Of a stretch of 64,000 bases of DNA, positions 15,923 through 25,466 are shown piece after piece. The stretch spans positions 1,488,001-1,552,000 of the forward strand of contig NZ_CP019706.1 of assembly GCF_002101395.1 (NCBI RefSeq), written 5' to 3'. Both the position numbers and the translations under genes were made by a program. The stretch comes from Pantoea alhagi (GTDB taxonomy: Bacteria > Pseudomonadota > Gammaproteobacteria > Enterobacterales > Enterobacteriaceae). The notes beneath the pieces were generated by a model. The model did no database searches. It was not told where the DNA came from and saw only the letters and a program-made list of their open reading frames with translations. The stretch's first letter is position 1. Each line of letters starts with the position of its first letter.

Positions 15923-17090
15923 AACCAATACCGCTATGCTGCCCGCCAGCGGCGGCGGCGCGCCAGGCAAGCTGCGCCTGCTAAATCTGCAGGTGCTGGT
16001 AATGCTGGCCGCGATTATTGTGATTATGCTGTTTTTTACCTGGATGACCGACGGCGCTTATCTGAGCGCGCGCAACGTCTCTAACCTGCTGCGCCAGACG
16101 GCGATCACCGGCATCCTCGCGGTGGGAATGGTGTTTGTGATTATCTCTGCGGAAATCGACCTGTCGGTTGGCTCAATGATGGGGCTGCTGGGCGGCGCAG
16201 CGGCGATTTTTGATGTCTGGCTGGGCTGGCCGCTGCCGTTGACCATTGTGGTTACGCTGGCGCTCGGCCTGCTGCTGGGTGCCTGGAACGGCTGGTGGGT
16301 CGCCTATCGTAAAGTCCCCTCGTTTATCGTCACGCTGGCCGGGATGCTGGCCTTTCGCGGCGTGCTGGTCGGCATCACCAACGGCACTACCGTCGCGCCC
16401 ACCAGCCCGGCGATGTCGCAAATCGGGCAAAGCTATCTGCCGGACGGCATTGGCTTCGGTTTCGGCGTTATCGGCCTTGGCCTTTTTATCGCCTGGCAGT
16501 GGCGGCTGCGGCTGCGGCGTCAGCAGATGGGGCTGGAGCAATCACCTGCCCGCAGCGCGGTGACGCGTCAGACGATTACCGCTCTGCTGGTGCTGGGCGC
16601 GATTTGGCTGCTGAATGACTATCGCGGCGTGCCTACGCCGGTGCTGCTTCTGGCATTGCTGATGCTGGCCGGGATGTTTATGGCGACCCGCACCGCTTTT
16701 GGTCGCCGTATTTATGCGATTGGCGGCAACCTTGATGCGGCCCGCCTTTCCGGCATCAACGTTGCGCGTAACAAAATGGCGGTTTTCGCGATTAACGGTC
16801 TGCTGGTAGCCGTGGCGGGATTGATCCTGAGTTCGCGCCTGGGCGCGGGTTCGCCTTCCGCCGGTAATATCGCAGAACTGGACGCTATCGCCGCCTGCGT
16901 TATCGGCGGCACCAGCCTGGCGGGCGGCATCGGCTCGGTAGCGGGCGCGGTGATGGGCGCGTTTATTATGGCCTCGCTGGACAACGGCATGAGCATGATG
17001 GATGTGCCGACGTTTTGGCAGTACATCGTTAAGGGTGCCATCCTGCTGTTAGCGGTATGGATGGACTCCGCGACCCGTCGGCGCGTGTAA
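15915..17090 (+). CDS. xylH: D-xylose ABC transporter permease XylH
   Basis: XylH is the inner-membrane permease of the xylose importer, with about ten hydrophobic helices over 391 residues (393 in E. coli). Typical segments are LRQTAITGILAVGMVFVIIS, AEIDLSVGSMMGLLGG and RKVPSFIVTLAGMLAFRG, with ELDAIAACVIGGTSLAGGIG near the end. The start is ATG 15915, which overlaps the xylG stop (8 bases) and gives an N-terminus of family length; GTG 15906 in frame is the alternative. XylFGH forms one transcription unit. Confidence 0.96.
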   Translation: MLKTNTAMLPASGGGAPGKLRLLNLQVLVMLAAIIVIMLFFTWMTDGAYLSARNVSNLLRQTAITGILAVGMVFVIISAEIDLSVGSMMGLLGGAAAIFDVWLGWPLPLTIVVTLALGLLLGAWNGWWVAYRKVPSFIVTLAGMLAFRGVLVGITNGTTVAPTSPAMSQIGQSYLPDGIGFGFGVIGLGLFIAWQWRLRLRRQQMGLEQSPARSAVTRQTITALLVLGAIWLLNDYRGVPTPVLLLALLMLAGMFMATRTAFGRRIYAIGGNLDAARLSGINVARNKMAVFAINGLLVAVAGLILSSRLGAGSPSAGNIAELDAIAACVIGGTSLAGGIGSVAGAVMGAFIMASLDNGMSMMDVPTFWQYIVKGAILLLAVWMDSATRRRV

Positions 17091-17181
17091 TCGTCGAAGC
17101 AGATCACAGGGCTCACCAATTTTTTTCTGCGGCTGGTTTCACTGTGGTAATCAGGATGCAGATTAAAAACCAGGAGTGATC

Positions 17182-18360
17182 ATGTTTGAGAAACGTTTTC
17201 GCATCAGCCTGCTGTTTAATGCCAATAAAATCTATGACCGCCAGGTAGTGGAAGGTGTCGGTGAATATCTGCAAGCCTCGCAAACCGACTGGGATATTTT
17301 TATTGAGGAAGATTTTCGCTGCCGTATTGATAACATGCATGAGTGCCTCGGCGACGGCGTGATCGCGGACTATGACGATAAAGATATTGAGGCGCTGCTG
17401 CAGAATGTAGACGTGCCGATCGTGGGCGTGGGCGGCTCTTATCATCGGCCAGAAGATTACCCGCCCGTGCATTATATCGCGACCGATAACGCCGCGCTGG
17501 TAGAGAGCGCGTTTTTGCACCTGAAAGAAAAAGGCATTAACCGCTTTGCTTTTTATGGCCTGCCCGCCTCGTGTGGCAAACGCTGGGCGCAGGAGCGGGA
17601 ATATGCCTTTCGGCGGCTGGTAGCGAAAGAGCGCTATCAGGGCGTGGTTTACCAGGGCATGGAGACCGCGCCGGCCTACTGGCAGCACGCGCAAAACCGG
17701 CTGGCCGACTGGCTGCAAACCCTGCCGCAGCAAACCGGTATTATCGCCGTTACCGATGCGCGTGCCCGCCATCTGTTGCAGGTATGCGAGCATCTGAAAA
17801 TTCCGGTTCCGGAGAAACTGTGCGTGATCGGCATTGATAACGAAGAGCTGACGCGCTACCTGTCGCGCGTGGCGCTCTCCTCAGTGGCGCAGGGTACCCG
17901 ACAGATGGGCTATCAGGCGGCCAAACTGTTGCATCGGCTGCTGGATCGGCAAACCTTACCGTTGCAACGCATTCTGGTGCCGCCGGTGAAGGTTATCGCC
18001 CGGCGCTCAACAGATTTTCGCTCGCTGCACGATCCGGCAGTGATTCAGGCGATGCACTATATCCGCTTTAACGCCTGTAAAGGGATCAAGGTTGAGCAGG
18101 TGCTGGATGCAGTAGGCATGTCGCGTTCCAACCTTGAAAAACGCTTTAAAGATGAAACCGGCGAGACCATTCACACCATCATCCACAGCGAGAAGCTGGA
18201 ACGGGCACGGGCGCTGCTGGTCTCCTCTTCTGTGCCGATTAATGAGATTTCGCAGATGTGCGGTTACCCTTCACTGCAATATTTCTATTCGGTGTTTAAG
18301 AAAAGCTACGCCAGCACGCCAAAGGAATATCGGCAGCAAAATGCGGAGGTGATGAGCTAA
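17182..18360 (+). CDS. xylR: Xylose operon activator XylR (AraC family)
   Basis: XylR binds D-xylose and activates xylAB and xylFGH. The 392-residue product (392 in E. coli) has an N-terminal LacI/periplasmic-binding-like ligand domain (FRISLLFNANKIYDRQVVEG at the start, VIGIDNEELTRYLSRVALSS at about residues 210-235) and a C-terminal AraC double helix-turn-helix (AVGMSRSNLEKRFKDETGET; MCGYPSLQYFYSVFKKSY). ATG 17182 has AGGAG at 17172-17176; the GTG at 17176 is part of that site and not the start. A 91-base gap after xylH gives room for its own weak promoter. It converges on the APE cluster with only 15 bases between stop codons and no visible terminator. Confidence 0.96.
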   Translation: MFEKRFRISLLFNANKIYDRQVVEGVGEYLQASQTDWDIFIEEDFRCRIDNMHECLGDGVIADYDDKDIEALLQNVDVPIVGVGGSYHRPEDYPPVHYIATDNAALVESAFLHLKEKGINRFAFYGLPASCGKRWAQEREYAFRRLVAKERYQGVVYQGMETAPAYWQHAQNRLADWLQTLPQQTGIIAVTDARARHLLQVCEHLKIPVPEKLCVIGIDNEELTRYLSRVALSSVAQGTRQMGYQAAKLLHRLLDRQTLPLQRILVPPVKVIARRSTDFRSLHDPAVIQAMHYIRFNACKGIKVEQVLDAVGMSRSNLEKRFKDETGETIHTIIHSEKLERARALLVSSSVPINEISQMCGYPSLQYFYSVFKKSYASTPKEYRQQNAEVMS

Positions 18361-18375
18361 TGAAGGATATCAGCG

Positions 18376-18957
18376 CTACCGGATAATCTCGTCAACGCTC
18401 AAGACATGCGGAGCAGAGGTGCAGATCGCCAGAATAAGAGCATTGGCTATTATCATCTGGCTCACAAAATAGTGAGCGGGTGCCGTGCTGTCAATCTGCG
18501 CTATTTGCCATACGGTGCCCCCGGACTGCTTCAAAATAGCTTCTTTGCATGTCCAGATGCGCCAAAATGCAGTAAGTTGAGCAGATTCCGGTTCCGCCGC
18601 TATCAACTGGCGCTCGCCTGAGCTAAATACGGCCTCAGCGATACCACGCCAGTTTTCACGAGGACGAATAACTTCAATATCGCAGCCAACTTCACCTTCA
18701 TCACTAATGATCAACGCAATATCATCGCCGCTATGGCTGATATTAAACCACAGAGGCATATTGGCATGAAAAGCAGGTTTGCCGTTGTCGCCGTAGATGA
18801 TTTCAGGCAACGGCAGCGGGAAAAGCATGCGGCTAAGCAGTACGCGTCCGGCCAGCCAGGCCGCACGCGGCGGACCTGAGGGAGCTAACTGCCACAGGGC
18901 TGGTGGAAGCGGCTGCTGTTGCAAATCAGAAATCTTTCCCAGCGCAACCCGATGCAT
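18376..18957 (-). CDS. 4'-phosphopantetheinyl transferase of the aryl polyene cluster
   Basis: A 193-residue Sfp/AcpT-type phosphopantetheinyl transferase. It moves the phosphopantetheine arm of coenzyme A to a serine on acyl carrier proteins. Motifs in order: GDNGKPAF (56-63), WFNISHSGD (70-78), the Mg-binding GCDIE (91-95) and WTCKEAILK (135-143). It begins 2 bases after the apeR stop and is the last gene of the operon, so its natural substrates are the two carrier proteins ApeE and ApeF encoded upstream. Not every APE cluster carries its own transferase; here it makes the cluster self-sufficient. Start ATG 18957. Confidence 0.9.
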   Translation of the reverse strand: MHRVALGKISDLQQQPLPPALWQLAPSGPPRAAWLAGRVLLSRMLFPLPLPEIIYGDNGKPAFHANMPLWFNISHSGDDIALIISDEGEVGCDIEVIRPRENWRGIAEAVFSSGERQLIAAEPESAQLTAFWRIWTCKEAILKQSGGTVWQIAQIDSTAPAHYFVSQMIIANALILAICTSAPHVLSVDEIIR

Positions 18958-18959
18958 GT

Positions 18960-20189
18960 TTAAGCCCAGCGTTTGATAACAAGCGAAGTATTGATGCCGC
19001 CGAAAGCGAAGTTATTGCTTTGCAGGTATTCGCAATCAATCGAACGGGCTTCGCCCATAATGTAATCCAGGTTGCCGCATTGCTCGTCCGGCTGCGTCAA
19101 ATTTATCGTTGGCGCAAACCAGCCCTCACGCATCATTTGCAGGCTCATCCATGCTTCCAGTGCGCCGCACGCGCCCAGCGTATGGCCGAAATAGCTTTTC
19201 AGTGAAGATACTGGCGTCCCGTTGCCGTAAATCATCGCTGTCGCCTGACTTTCGGCAACATCTCCTCGCTCCGTGGCCGTGCCATGAGCAGAAATATAAC
19301 CAATCTCCTGTGGCGTTAATCCCGCCATACTCAACGATTGCTCCATGCATATCTGCATGGTTTCCCGCTGCGGCTGGGTAATATGCGCAGCATCGCAGTT
19401 GGTTGCGAACGCGACGATTTCACCATAAATCGTCGCGCCGCGTGCTTTGGCATGTTCAAGCTCTTCAAGGATTAACGTTCCGGCGCCTTCGCCGATAACC
19501 AGCCCATCGCGTTGCTGATCGAACGGCGACGGCGTGATTTCAGGCGTATCGTTGCGCTGGCTGGTAGCAAATAACGTATCGAATACCGCCGCCTCGGAGG
19601 GGCAAAGCTCTTCTGCGCCGCCCGCCACCATCACCGTTTGATAACCGTGGCGAATGGCTTCCCACGCGTAGCCGATCGCCTGGCTGCCGGAGGTGCAGGC
19701 GCTGGAAGTGGGGATCACCCGGCCACGCAGGCCAAAAAAGAGTCCGGTATTGACCGCCGTGGTGTGCGGCATCATCTGTACATAGGTGGTGCCGCTGATA
19801 TTATTGGTGTGCTTCTCGGTAAGCATGGTGGCGAATTCGCTTACCGGGCCGGTACTGCCGGTGGATGAACCGTAAGCGATCCCCGTCTGGCCACTCACCA
19901 GTACCGGATCGTCGATTAGCCCGGCCTGTTCCAGCGCCAGTTCGGTAGCACGGGTGGAAAGCAACGAAACCCGGCCCATCGCCCGGATACGCTTGCGCGT
20001 ATAGTGATCGGGCAAGCTGAAATCATCAATCGGCGCACCCAGCAGCGTATGCAGACCGTCATAAATCTGCCACTCCGGCATTTTACGTACCGCATTTTTA
20101 TAAGCCAGCAGACGGCGGGAGACTTCCTGCCAGGTTTCACCAAAGGCGGTAACACCACCCATACCGGTAATGACTACGCGGCGAATCAT
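18960..20189 (-). CDS. apeR: Beta-ketoacyl-ACP synthase (ApeR-type)
   Basis: A complete FabF-like ketosynthase of 409 residues. The catalytic Cys-His-His set is visible: Cys165 in SSACTSGSQ, His302 in SAHGTATERGD and His336 in FGHTLGACGALE. In APE clusters this second active ketosynthase works with the ACPs to start or extend the polyene chain by decarboxylative condensation with malonyl-ACP. Its ATG overlaps the apeQ stop (ATGA at 20189-20186). Gene letters follow the order used for the 18-gene E. coli and Xenorhabdus clusters, from memory. Confidence 0.92.
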   Translation of the reverse strand: MIRRVVITGMGGVTAFGETWQEVSRRLLAYKNAVRKMPEWQIYDGLHTLLGAPIDDFSLPDHYTRKRIRAMGRVSLLSTRATELALEQAGLIDDPVLVSGQTGIAYGSSTGSTGPVSEFATMLTEKHTNNISGTTYVQMMPHTTAVNTGLFFGLRGRVIPTSSACTSGSQAIGYAWEAIRHGYQTVMVAGGAEELCPSEAAVFDTLFATSQRNDTPEITPSPFDQQRDGLVIGEGAGTLILEELEHAKARGATIYGEIVAFATNCDAAHITQPQRETMQICMEQSLSMAGLTPQEIGYISAHGTATERGDVAESQATAMIYGNGTPVSSLKSYFGHTLGACGALEAWMSLQMMREGWFAPTINLTQPDEQCGNLDYIMGEARSIDCEYLQSNNFAFGGINTSLVIKRWA

Positions 20190-20917
20190 AGCATCCCTCC
20201 GTTAACGGAAATAACCTGGCGGGTAATATATCCTGCAATATCAGACATTAAATAACTGGCCAGTCCGGCAACCTCATCCGCCTGCCCCATGCGTTTCATT
20301 GGAATAAGCGCCATCGCCTCTTTCAATGCGGTCTCTTCCATTTCGATCATACCGGTATCAATCAGCCCCGGAGCGATACAGTTAACGGTAATTTTGCGCT
20401 TTGCCAGTTCAATCGCCAGCGCTTTCGTTGCGCCGATAATACCTGCCTTTGCTGCGCTGTAGTTTACCTGCCCGCGGTTGCCCATTACGCCTGAAACCGA
20501 AGAAAGCGTAATAATGCGTCCCCCTTTCCGCGCACTAACCATTGGCATAGTGCAGGGATGAATGACGTTATAAAAGCTATCAAGGTTGGTGTGAATGACA
20601 TCGTCCCAGTCGTTTTCACTGAGTGCCGGAAATGCGCCGTCCCGCGCGATACCGGCATTGTTTATCACGCCATACCAGGCACCATGCGTAGCGATCTCCT
20701 GCTCAAGCACCTCACGGCACTGTTGGCGGTTGCCGACGTCAAAACAGAGCAAACGCCCCTGACCACCGGCCTGCTCGATCGCCTTCAGCGTCTCCCTGGC
20801 CCCCGCTTCATCGCGATGATAATGCACACCAACAATGAAACCATCTGCGGCAAGCTGGCAAGCGATGGCACGACCGATGCCTTTACTGGCACCGGTGACC
20901 AGTACTGAACGACTCAT
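20186..20917 (-). CDS. apeQ: 3-ketoacyl-ACP reductase (ApeQ-type, FabG family)
   Basis: A 243-residue short-chain dehydrogenase/reductase. It carries the NADPH-binding TGASKGIGR (8-16), NNAG (86-89), and the catalytic Ser140, Tyr153 and Lys157 (LSSVSG and YSAAK), and ends with the FabG-type tail VISVNGGML. It reduces the 3-keto group after each condensation in polyene synthesis. Start ATG 20917 overlaps the apeP stop (ATGA). Confidence 0.93.
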   Translation of the reverse strand: MSRSVLVTGASKGIGRAIACQLAADGFIVGVHYHRDEAGARETLKAIEQAGGQGRLLCFDVGNRQQCREVLEQEIATHGAWYGVINNAGIARDGAFPALSENDWDDVIHTNLDSFYNVIHPCTMPMVSARKGGRIITLSSVSGVMGNRGQVNYSAAKAGIIGATKALAIELAKRKITVNCIAPGLIDTGMIEMEETALKEAMALIPMKRMGQADEVAGLASYLMSDIAGYITRQVISVNGGML

Positions 20918-21390
20918 TTTCTATTCCCCTGATTAAAAAGCGAACTCAACTCTTCTGCCGTGGGCTGAAAAGTATTTACGCGACCCGTCGCCACTGTCTC
21001 TTTATCAATGCGAATCGTGCAGTCGAAACTACCGAAACGTTCATCCTGCATAAGCAAGCTGACGTCAATATCCAGCGTGGCGCCGCCGGGAAAATGTCCC
21101 GCGGCGCAAATCAGCTCACGGGCGCCCAGCACCATGCCCAGCGCGATGCTTTGCTGACCGTTTCGCTGCCGCTGCCAGCCGGACCAGACGCCCACGGTTT
21201 GTGCCATCAACTCCAGCGCATACCAGCCGGGTAGATTGCTCTGGGCATCCAGGAAAGGCTGCAGCACGCCGTCGCTGCTCACCACTGCCCGACAGTGGGC
21301 AGTATTGTCCGTCACGCCAACAACCTCTTCCAACAACAGCATCGGCGCATCGTGCGGCAGATACGCTACCGGCGGCAGATAGTGATTCAT
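20914..21390 (-). CDS. apeP: Hotdog-fold 3-hydroxyacyl-ACP dehydratase subunit (ApeP-type)
   Basis: A 158-residue single hotdog-fold protein beginning MNHYLPPVAYLPHDAPMLLL. The central helix segment NLPGWYALELMAQTVGVWSG is typical of FabA/FabZ-like dehydratases and of ApeP, which pairs with ApeI to dehydrate 3-hydroxyacyl-ACP in APE synthesis. The start ATG 21390 overlaps the apeO stop (ATGA at 21390-21387); two extra upstream codons are open but not needed. Confidence 0.85.
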   Translation of the reverse strand: MNHYLPPVAYLPHDAPMLLLEEVVGVTDNTAHCRAVVSSDGVLQPFLDAQSNLPGWYALELMAQTVGVWSGWQRQRNGQQSIALGMVLGARELICAAGHFPGGATLDIDVSLLMQDERFGSFDCTIRIDKETVATGRVNTFQPTAEELSSLFNQGNRK

Positions 21391-22556
21391 ACACATCTCC
21401 CCAGCAAAATGCTGGCATTATTACCGCCAAAGGCAAAAGAATTTGACAGGATAACCGGACGCTCCAACGGCTGCGGCTGCCGCAGAATAGCGCAGGCGGG
21501 CAGGGTCGGATCGATGGGCGACACGCTAAAATCCTGCGGCGGCAACGGCAGGTTTTGTTGCAAAATCAGTGCGCTGATAGCCGCCTCAGTAATGCCCGCC
21601 GCGCCTAATGTATGGCCGGTCAGATGTTTTGTGGAGCTGCAAGGCACCCTTTCACCGAACAGATCATGCACAACTTTCGATTCAATCTGATCGTTAAGCG
21701 CGGTAGCCGTACCGTGCAGATTGATGTACCCCACTTCATCAGGCTGCAGGTTGGCATCCGTCAGCGCCTGACGAATAGCGCGGATGGCGCCTGCGCCTTC
21801 CGGGTGCGGTGCGGAGATATGCCAGGCATCACTTGATTCACCGACGCCAAGCAGTGCAATCGGCTGCGGCTCACGCGTCAGCAGCATCAGAGCAGCGCCT
21901 TCGCCGATGGTAATGCCGCAACGGTCACGACCAAACGGCTGGCACAAATCAGGCGATAGTGATTCCAGGCTATGAAAGCCGCCGATCGGCATACGGCTCA
22001 GCGTATCCGCCCCGCCAACAAGAGCCACATCCGCCAGACCAGCCTCGATCAGACGCCGACCGCTGATGATGGCGCGGGCACTGGATGAACAGGCGGTAGA
22101 AAGTGTGAAAGCAGGGCCTTCCAACTCCAGCCAGTTTCTGAGAAAACGTGAGGGATCGCCCAATTCCTGCTGCGGATACTGCCAGTTCAGGCTTGCCTCG
22201 TTGTTGAGCGTCAGACGAACATGTTCGTCACCTTCATTCAATCCGGAGGTGCTGGTGCCCATGACCACGGCGACGCGATCGCGACCATACTGCGCAATAG
22301 CGTTATCCAACTGCGGCTGAATTTGCGCCAGCGCTGCCAGCAACAGCTGATTATTGCGGCTGCGGTGCGCAGAGAACGCCTCAGGGATAGCCGGTAATTC
22401 GCCGTCCACCCCGCCCAATACAGCCTCAGGATGATGACGTAACCAGCCAGCCCGAACACGCATGCCGGGGGCGACGCCACGTACCAGATTGGCGGCGATC
22501 TCGGCGCTATTATTCCCCAGCGCATTAAGCATGCCGAAGGCTGAAATATAAATCAT
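21387..22556 (-). CDS. apeO: Beta-ketoacyl-ACP synthase (ApeO-type, KS partner of the chain-length factor)
   Basis: A 389-residue ketosynthase from ATG 22556 (MIYISAFGMLNALGNNSAEI). Catalytic residues are Cys156 in STACSSSA, His281 in NLHGTATALND and His315 in HLTGHTLGAAG. In characterised APE systems this enzyme forms a heterodimer with the catalytically dead ApeC and performs chain elongation. The open frame extends 23 codons upstream into apeN, but the ATG one base past the apeN stop is the sensible start. Confidence 0.92.
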   Translation of the reverse strand: MIYISAFGMLNALGNNSAEIAANLVRGVAPGMRVRAGWLRHHPEAVLGGVDGELPAIPEAFSAHRSRNNQLLLAALAQIQPQLDNAIAQYGRDRVAVVMGTSTSGLNEGDEHVRLTLNNEASLNWQYPQQELGDPSRFLRNWLELEGPAFTLSTACSSSARAIISGRRLIEAGLADVALVGGADTLSRMPIGGFHSLESLSPDLCQPFGRDRCGITIGEGAALMLLTREPQPIALLGVGESSDAWHISAPHPEGAGAIRAIRQALTDANLQPDEVGYINLHGTATALNDQIESKVVHDLFGERVPCSSTKHLTGHTLGAAGITEAAISALILQQNLPLPPQDFSVSPIDPTLPACAILRQPQPLERPVILSNSFAFGGNNASILLGRCV

Positions 22557-22557
22557 A

Positions 22558-23145
22558 TCAGTCACCCAGATATTGAATGGTGATGTGGTATTTAAAGACG
22601 TATTGCTCAATGCTGATGGGCACACGCTCGCCTTTCCGCTGCAGATAAATGATCGCTGTGATCAGCTTACCGTTGGTATTACGCAGTTCACGCCTGTCAC
22701 CTTTGTCGCTCAGCGTCCAGCCCGTGGGCAATTGCTGACGCCAGACGGCGATCGGCCAATGGCTCAGCATAACGTCGGCCAATACCTGGCTGGCCGGAGG
22801 AAGCTGCGGCACGATAATCGACTGCTCGGTATGCAATCCTGTTTCGTCATAGGTCACTAAGAACAGGCGGATGCCGACGGATGATAAGCCTGCAAGCGTG
22901 ATTTTTTTGTTATCAGCGTTCAGCATCACCAGTAACGATTGCGTCTGGCCATTAAATGTCCCGGTCAGCAACTGTTGAGAATTGACTGCAGGGGAGATGC
23001 CCGGCGCCGGCAAAGTAACGCGCGCGCCCGGCTCCAGCCAGGCCTGTGGTCTGCTACTGTTCTCTTGCTGTAAACCGTGGCTACAGCCGGTTAGCAGCAA
23101 TACGGCGAGCAAACTAACGCCACGCCAAAAGTTACGTATCATCAT
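22558..23145 (-). CDS. apeN: DUF3261 lipoprotein (ApeN-type)
   Basis: A 195-residue lipoprotein: signal MMIRNFWRGVSLLAVLLLTG followed by Cys in the lipobox LTGC, then an acylated mature chain with VRLFLVTYDETG-like beta-rich content (here GIRLFLVTYDETGLHTEQSI). It belongs to the DUF3261 proteins found in APE clusters, presumed to help move or display the lipid at the outer membrane. Start overlaps the apeM stop (4 bases). Function is inferred from cluster context. Confidence 0.82.
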   Translation of the reverse strand: MMIRNFWRGVSLLAVLLLTGCSHGLQQENSSRPQAWLEPGARVTLPAPGISPAVNSQQLLTGTFNGQTQSLLVMLNADNKKITLAGLSSVGIRLFLVTYDETGLHTEQSIIVPQLPPASQVLADVMLSHWPIAVWRQQLPTGWTLSDKGDRRELRNTNGKLITAIIYLQRKGERVPISIEQYVFKYHITIQYLGD

Positions 23146-25466
23146 TTTTTCTTTTCTCTTTTTTTATTGGGCATCGCCAGCGGGGCAAGCAGCCAGGCGG
23201 TAAAAATTCCGCTTACCAGAACGATGCCAAAGCTGCCGATCGCTTGCGTAGCGCTAAAAACCAGCATCCCGAGGGTCAGCAGGGTAGTCATCATCGCCAG
23301 CGTAATCGCCAACAGCGAGGTTAACGGCGTGCCGCGCGGGTTACTAAAAAACAGCGTGTAATTAATGCCGATGCCCAGCACCAGCACCAGAGCCAGTAAT
23401 GAAAATAAGTTCACCGAATGCCCGCTAAATGAAAGCACCGCCAGCCCGCAGCCTAACGACAACAGGGAGGGGACCAGGCTTATCAACCCTTTGCGCCAGC
23501 CGAGACGTACTATGGCGCCACCGGCAAATACCATTAGCGCGGCGCCCAACAGACCGGTGAGTACCGTACGGTAAAGCGCAAATAATCTGTCAAACGTCTG
23601 TTTACGATCGACCCATGCCACTCCCGGCTGCTTATCCGCCAACTTGCCCAGCGCCACGCTATCTTTCACACCGTCGACCGGGATAAGCACGCCGCTTGCA
23701 CCATTGGGCAACGTCAGCCATAAAAGGCGCCAGCCTTCGCTGGCCGGGCTACCAAGCCAGGCATCTACCGATACCGGCATGGCACTGAGGTCGGGATCAA
23801 TAGCGCTAAGCCCGGCGCTTTGCAGCGCCCGCGTGATGGCCGGCGTAGCCTCTCGCAGTAGCTGTAAATCCTGATGCTGCCGTGCCAGTGAATTAAGCGG
23901 AATAGTACGGTAGCTTACTATCGCGCCTGCGCGCCGCGCCTGCTCCAACGTGGACGTAAAGGCTTCCATACGCGTCAGCGTTTGTTCCGGCGTGTCGCCG
24001 TAAACCACAAACCATTTTTGATCGACGTTTTGCCCCGTCAAACGTGTGATCGTTTTTTCCTGCGCCAGCAACGCCGGAGGTAGCGCCTGCAGCTGTGAAA
24101 TATCGTCATCGATGCGCAGCGTAGCGATTCCGACCAGAGAGAATAGCGTCAGTACGGCAACCAGCCCCACGGAAAGCGCTTTTTTACGCCGCCACGCAGC
24201 CAGCCAGCGCAACATCCATGTCATCAAGGGTACCGGGCGCACCGGCAGGCCACGACACAGCCATGGATGCCAAAAAAGCACCGTCAGGCAGGAGGCACTC
24301 AACCCTGTCGCCGCGAATACAGCCATCTGACGAATGCCCGGGAAAGGAGCAATCATCATGATCACATAAGCCGCCACGGTAGTCAGCAGCGCCAGCAGCA
24401 ACGCGTTGCGAACCTTCGCCAGGCTTTGCCATGGCGTAGCCTCTGCGCCATGTACCATACGTTCAGTAAGGAAATAAAGCGTATAGTCGGCGGAAATACC
24501 GATAATGCTCATGCTCATCACCAGCGTCATCAGATGGAGCTCGCCAAAAATAAGCAAAGTAACCACGGTTCCCGCCAGTGCCCCGACAGCAATGGAAAGC
24601 AGGCATAACAGCAGAGGACGCAGAGAGCGAAACGTCGCAACGATCAGCAGGATCACGCCGAGAATAGTCGCCACACCCAGCGTTGAGATATCCCGTTTCG
24701 CCTGCTGGCTGGCATAGTCGCTATAAAATACCGTGCCGCGTGATAACAGCTGCGCCCGTGGATATTGCGCTTTGAGCTGTTGTTCCATGGCGTCCAGCGT
24801 GGTGACCAGTTGCCGGGTTTGCTGCATGTCAAAAGCGTTATTCGCCAGCTCACCATGCAAAAAATACCAGTAGTTACCTTCCTCATCCTGAGTCACCAGC
24901 CAGCCATCCATCAACCGCAGCCGCTGACCGTTTTGTACCAGCGCCAGCTGCGAGCCACGCATTAACATAAGCGGATCGTTTTGCAGCTCTTTGCCGCTTA
25001 CGCCGGCAAAAGCGGAATAAAGCTGCGACAGGATCCATTGTGCCTGCGCTTCGCCGCCATTTTGCAAACGCGCCCGCGTCACGTGATCAATCAATCCGTT
25101 ACGATGTCGCCAGAAGAATGTGCCCCAGGCTTGCTGGCTGGCAGCATCCATTTGCCCTTTTACATCGGCAAGCATGCGCGAATCTTTAAGCTGCGCGTAC
25201 CATGCCTGTGCTACTGCAGGATCGGCGGTTTTTCCAGGGCTGACCAGCCAGGCCAGCTGCCGATCCAGGCGCTGCATAAAACCGTCATTTAGCGCAGGGG
25301 GAAGAGTACCCAGCGCCTGCTTTGGCAGCATCGCCAGCACGCTGCTATTCATTCTGGATTGCGGTAACAACAGCAATAACAGACCCAGCAGCGCCAGACA
25401 CAGGAAGCCCCACAGCAGCGCCGCGTGCCGCGCGTTAATAAGCGGCAAAGCGTTGGCGTTCGTCAT
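23142..25466 (-). CDS. apeM: MMPL/RND-type exporter (ApeM-type)
   Basis: A 774-residue inner-membrane protein with one N-terminal helix (ALLWGFLCLALLGLLLLLLP), a large periplasmic loop, then two groups of five to six helices (about residues 255-420 and 635-765), each with the RND/MMPL pattern; GISADYTLYFLTERMV and GIGINYTLFFSNPRG are the paired signature helices. It is expected to export the acylated polyene or its lipid precursor across the inner membrane. Start overlaps the end of apeL by 32 bases. Confidence 0.9.
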   Translation of the reverse strand: MTNANALPLINARHAALLWGFLCLALLGLLLLLLPQSRMNSSVLAMLPKQALGTLPPALNDGFMQRLDRQLAWLVSPGKTADPAVAQAWYAQLKDSRMLADVKGQMDAASQQAWGTFFWRHRNGLIDHVTRARLQNGGEAQAQWILSQLYSAFAGVSGKELQNDPLMLMRGSQLALVQNGQRLRLMDGWLVTQDEEGNYWYFLHGELANNAFDMQQTRQLVTTLDAMEQQLKAQYPRAQLLSRGTVFYSDYASQQAKRDISTLGVATILGVILLIVATFRSLRPLLLCLLSIAVGALAGTVVTLLIFGELHLMTLVMSMSIIGISADYTLYFLTERMVHGAEATPWQSLAKVRNALLLALLTTVAAYVIMMIAPFPGIRQMAVFAATGLSASCLTVLFWHPWLCRGLPVRPVPLMTWMLRWLAAWRRKKALSVGLVAVLTLFSLVGIATLRIDDDISQLQALPPALLAQEKTITRLTGQNVDQKWFVVYGDTPEQTLTRMEAFTSTLEQARRAGAIVSYRTIPLNSLARQHQDLQLLREATPAITRALQSAGLSAIDPDLSAMPVSVDAWLGSPASEGWRLLWLTLPNGASGVLIPVDGVKDSVALGKLADKQPGVAWVDRKQTFDRLFALYRTVLTGLLGAALMVFAGGAIVRLGWRKGLISLVPSLLSLGCGLAVLSFSGHSVNLFSLLALVLVLGIGINYTLFFSNPRGTPLTSLLAITLAMMTTLLTLGMLVFSATQAIGSFGIVLVSGIFTAWLLAPLAMPNKKREKKK

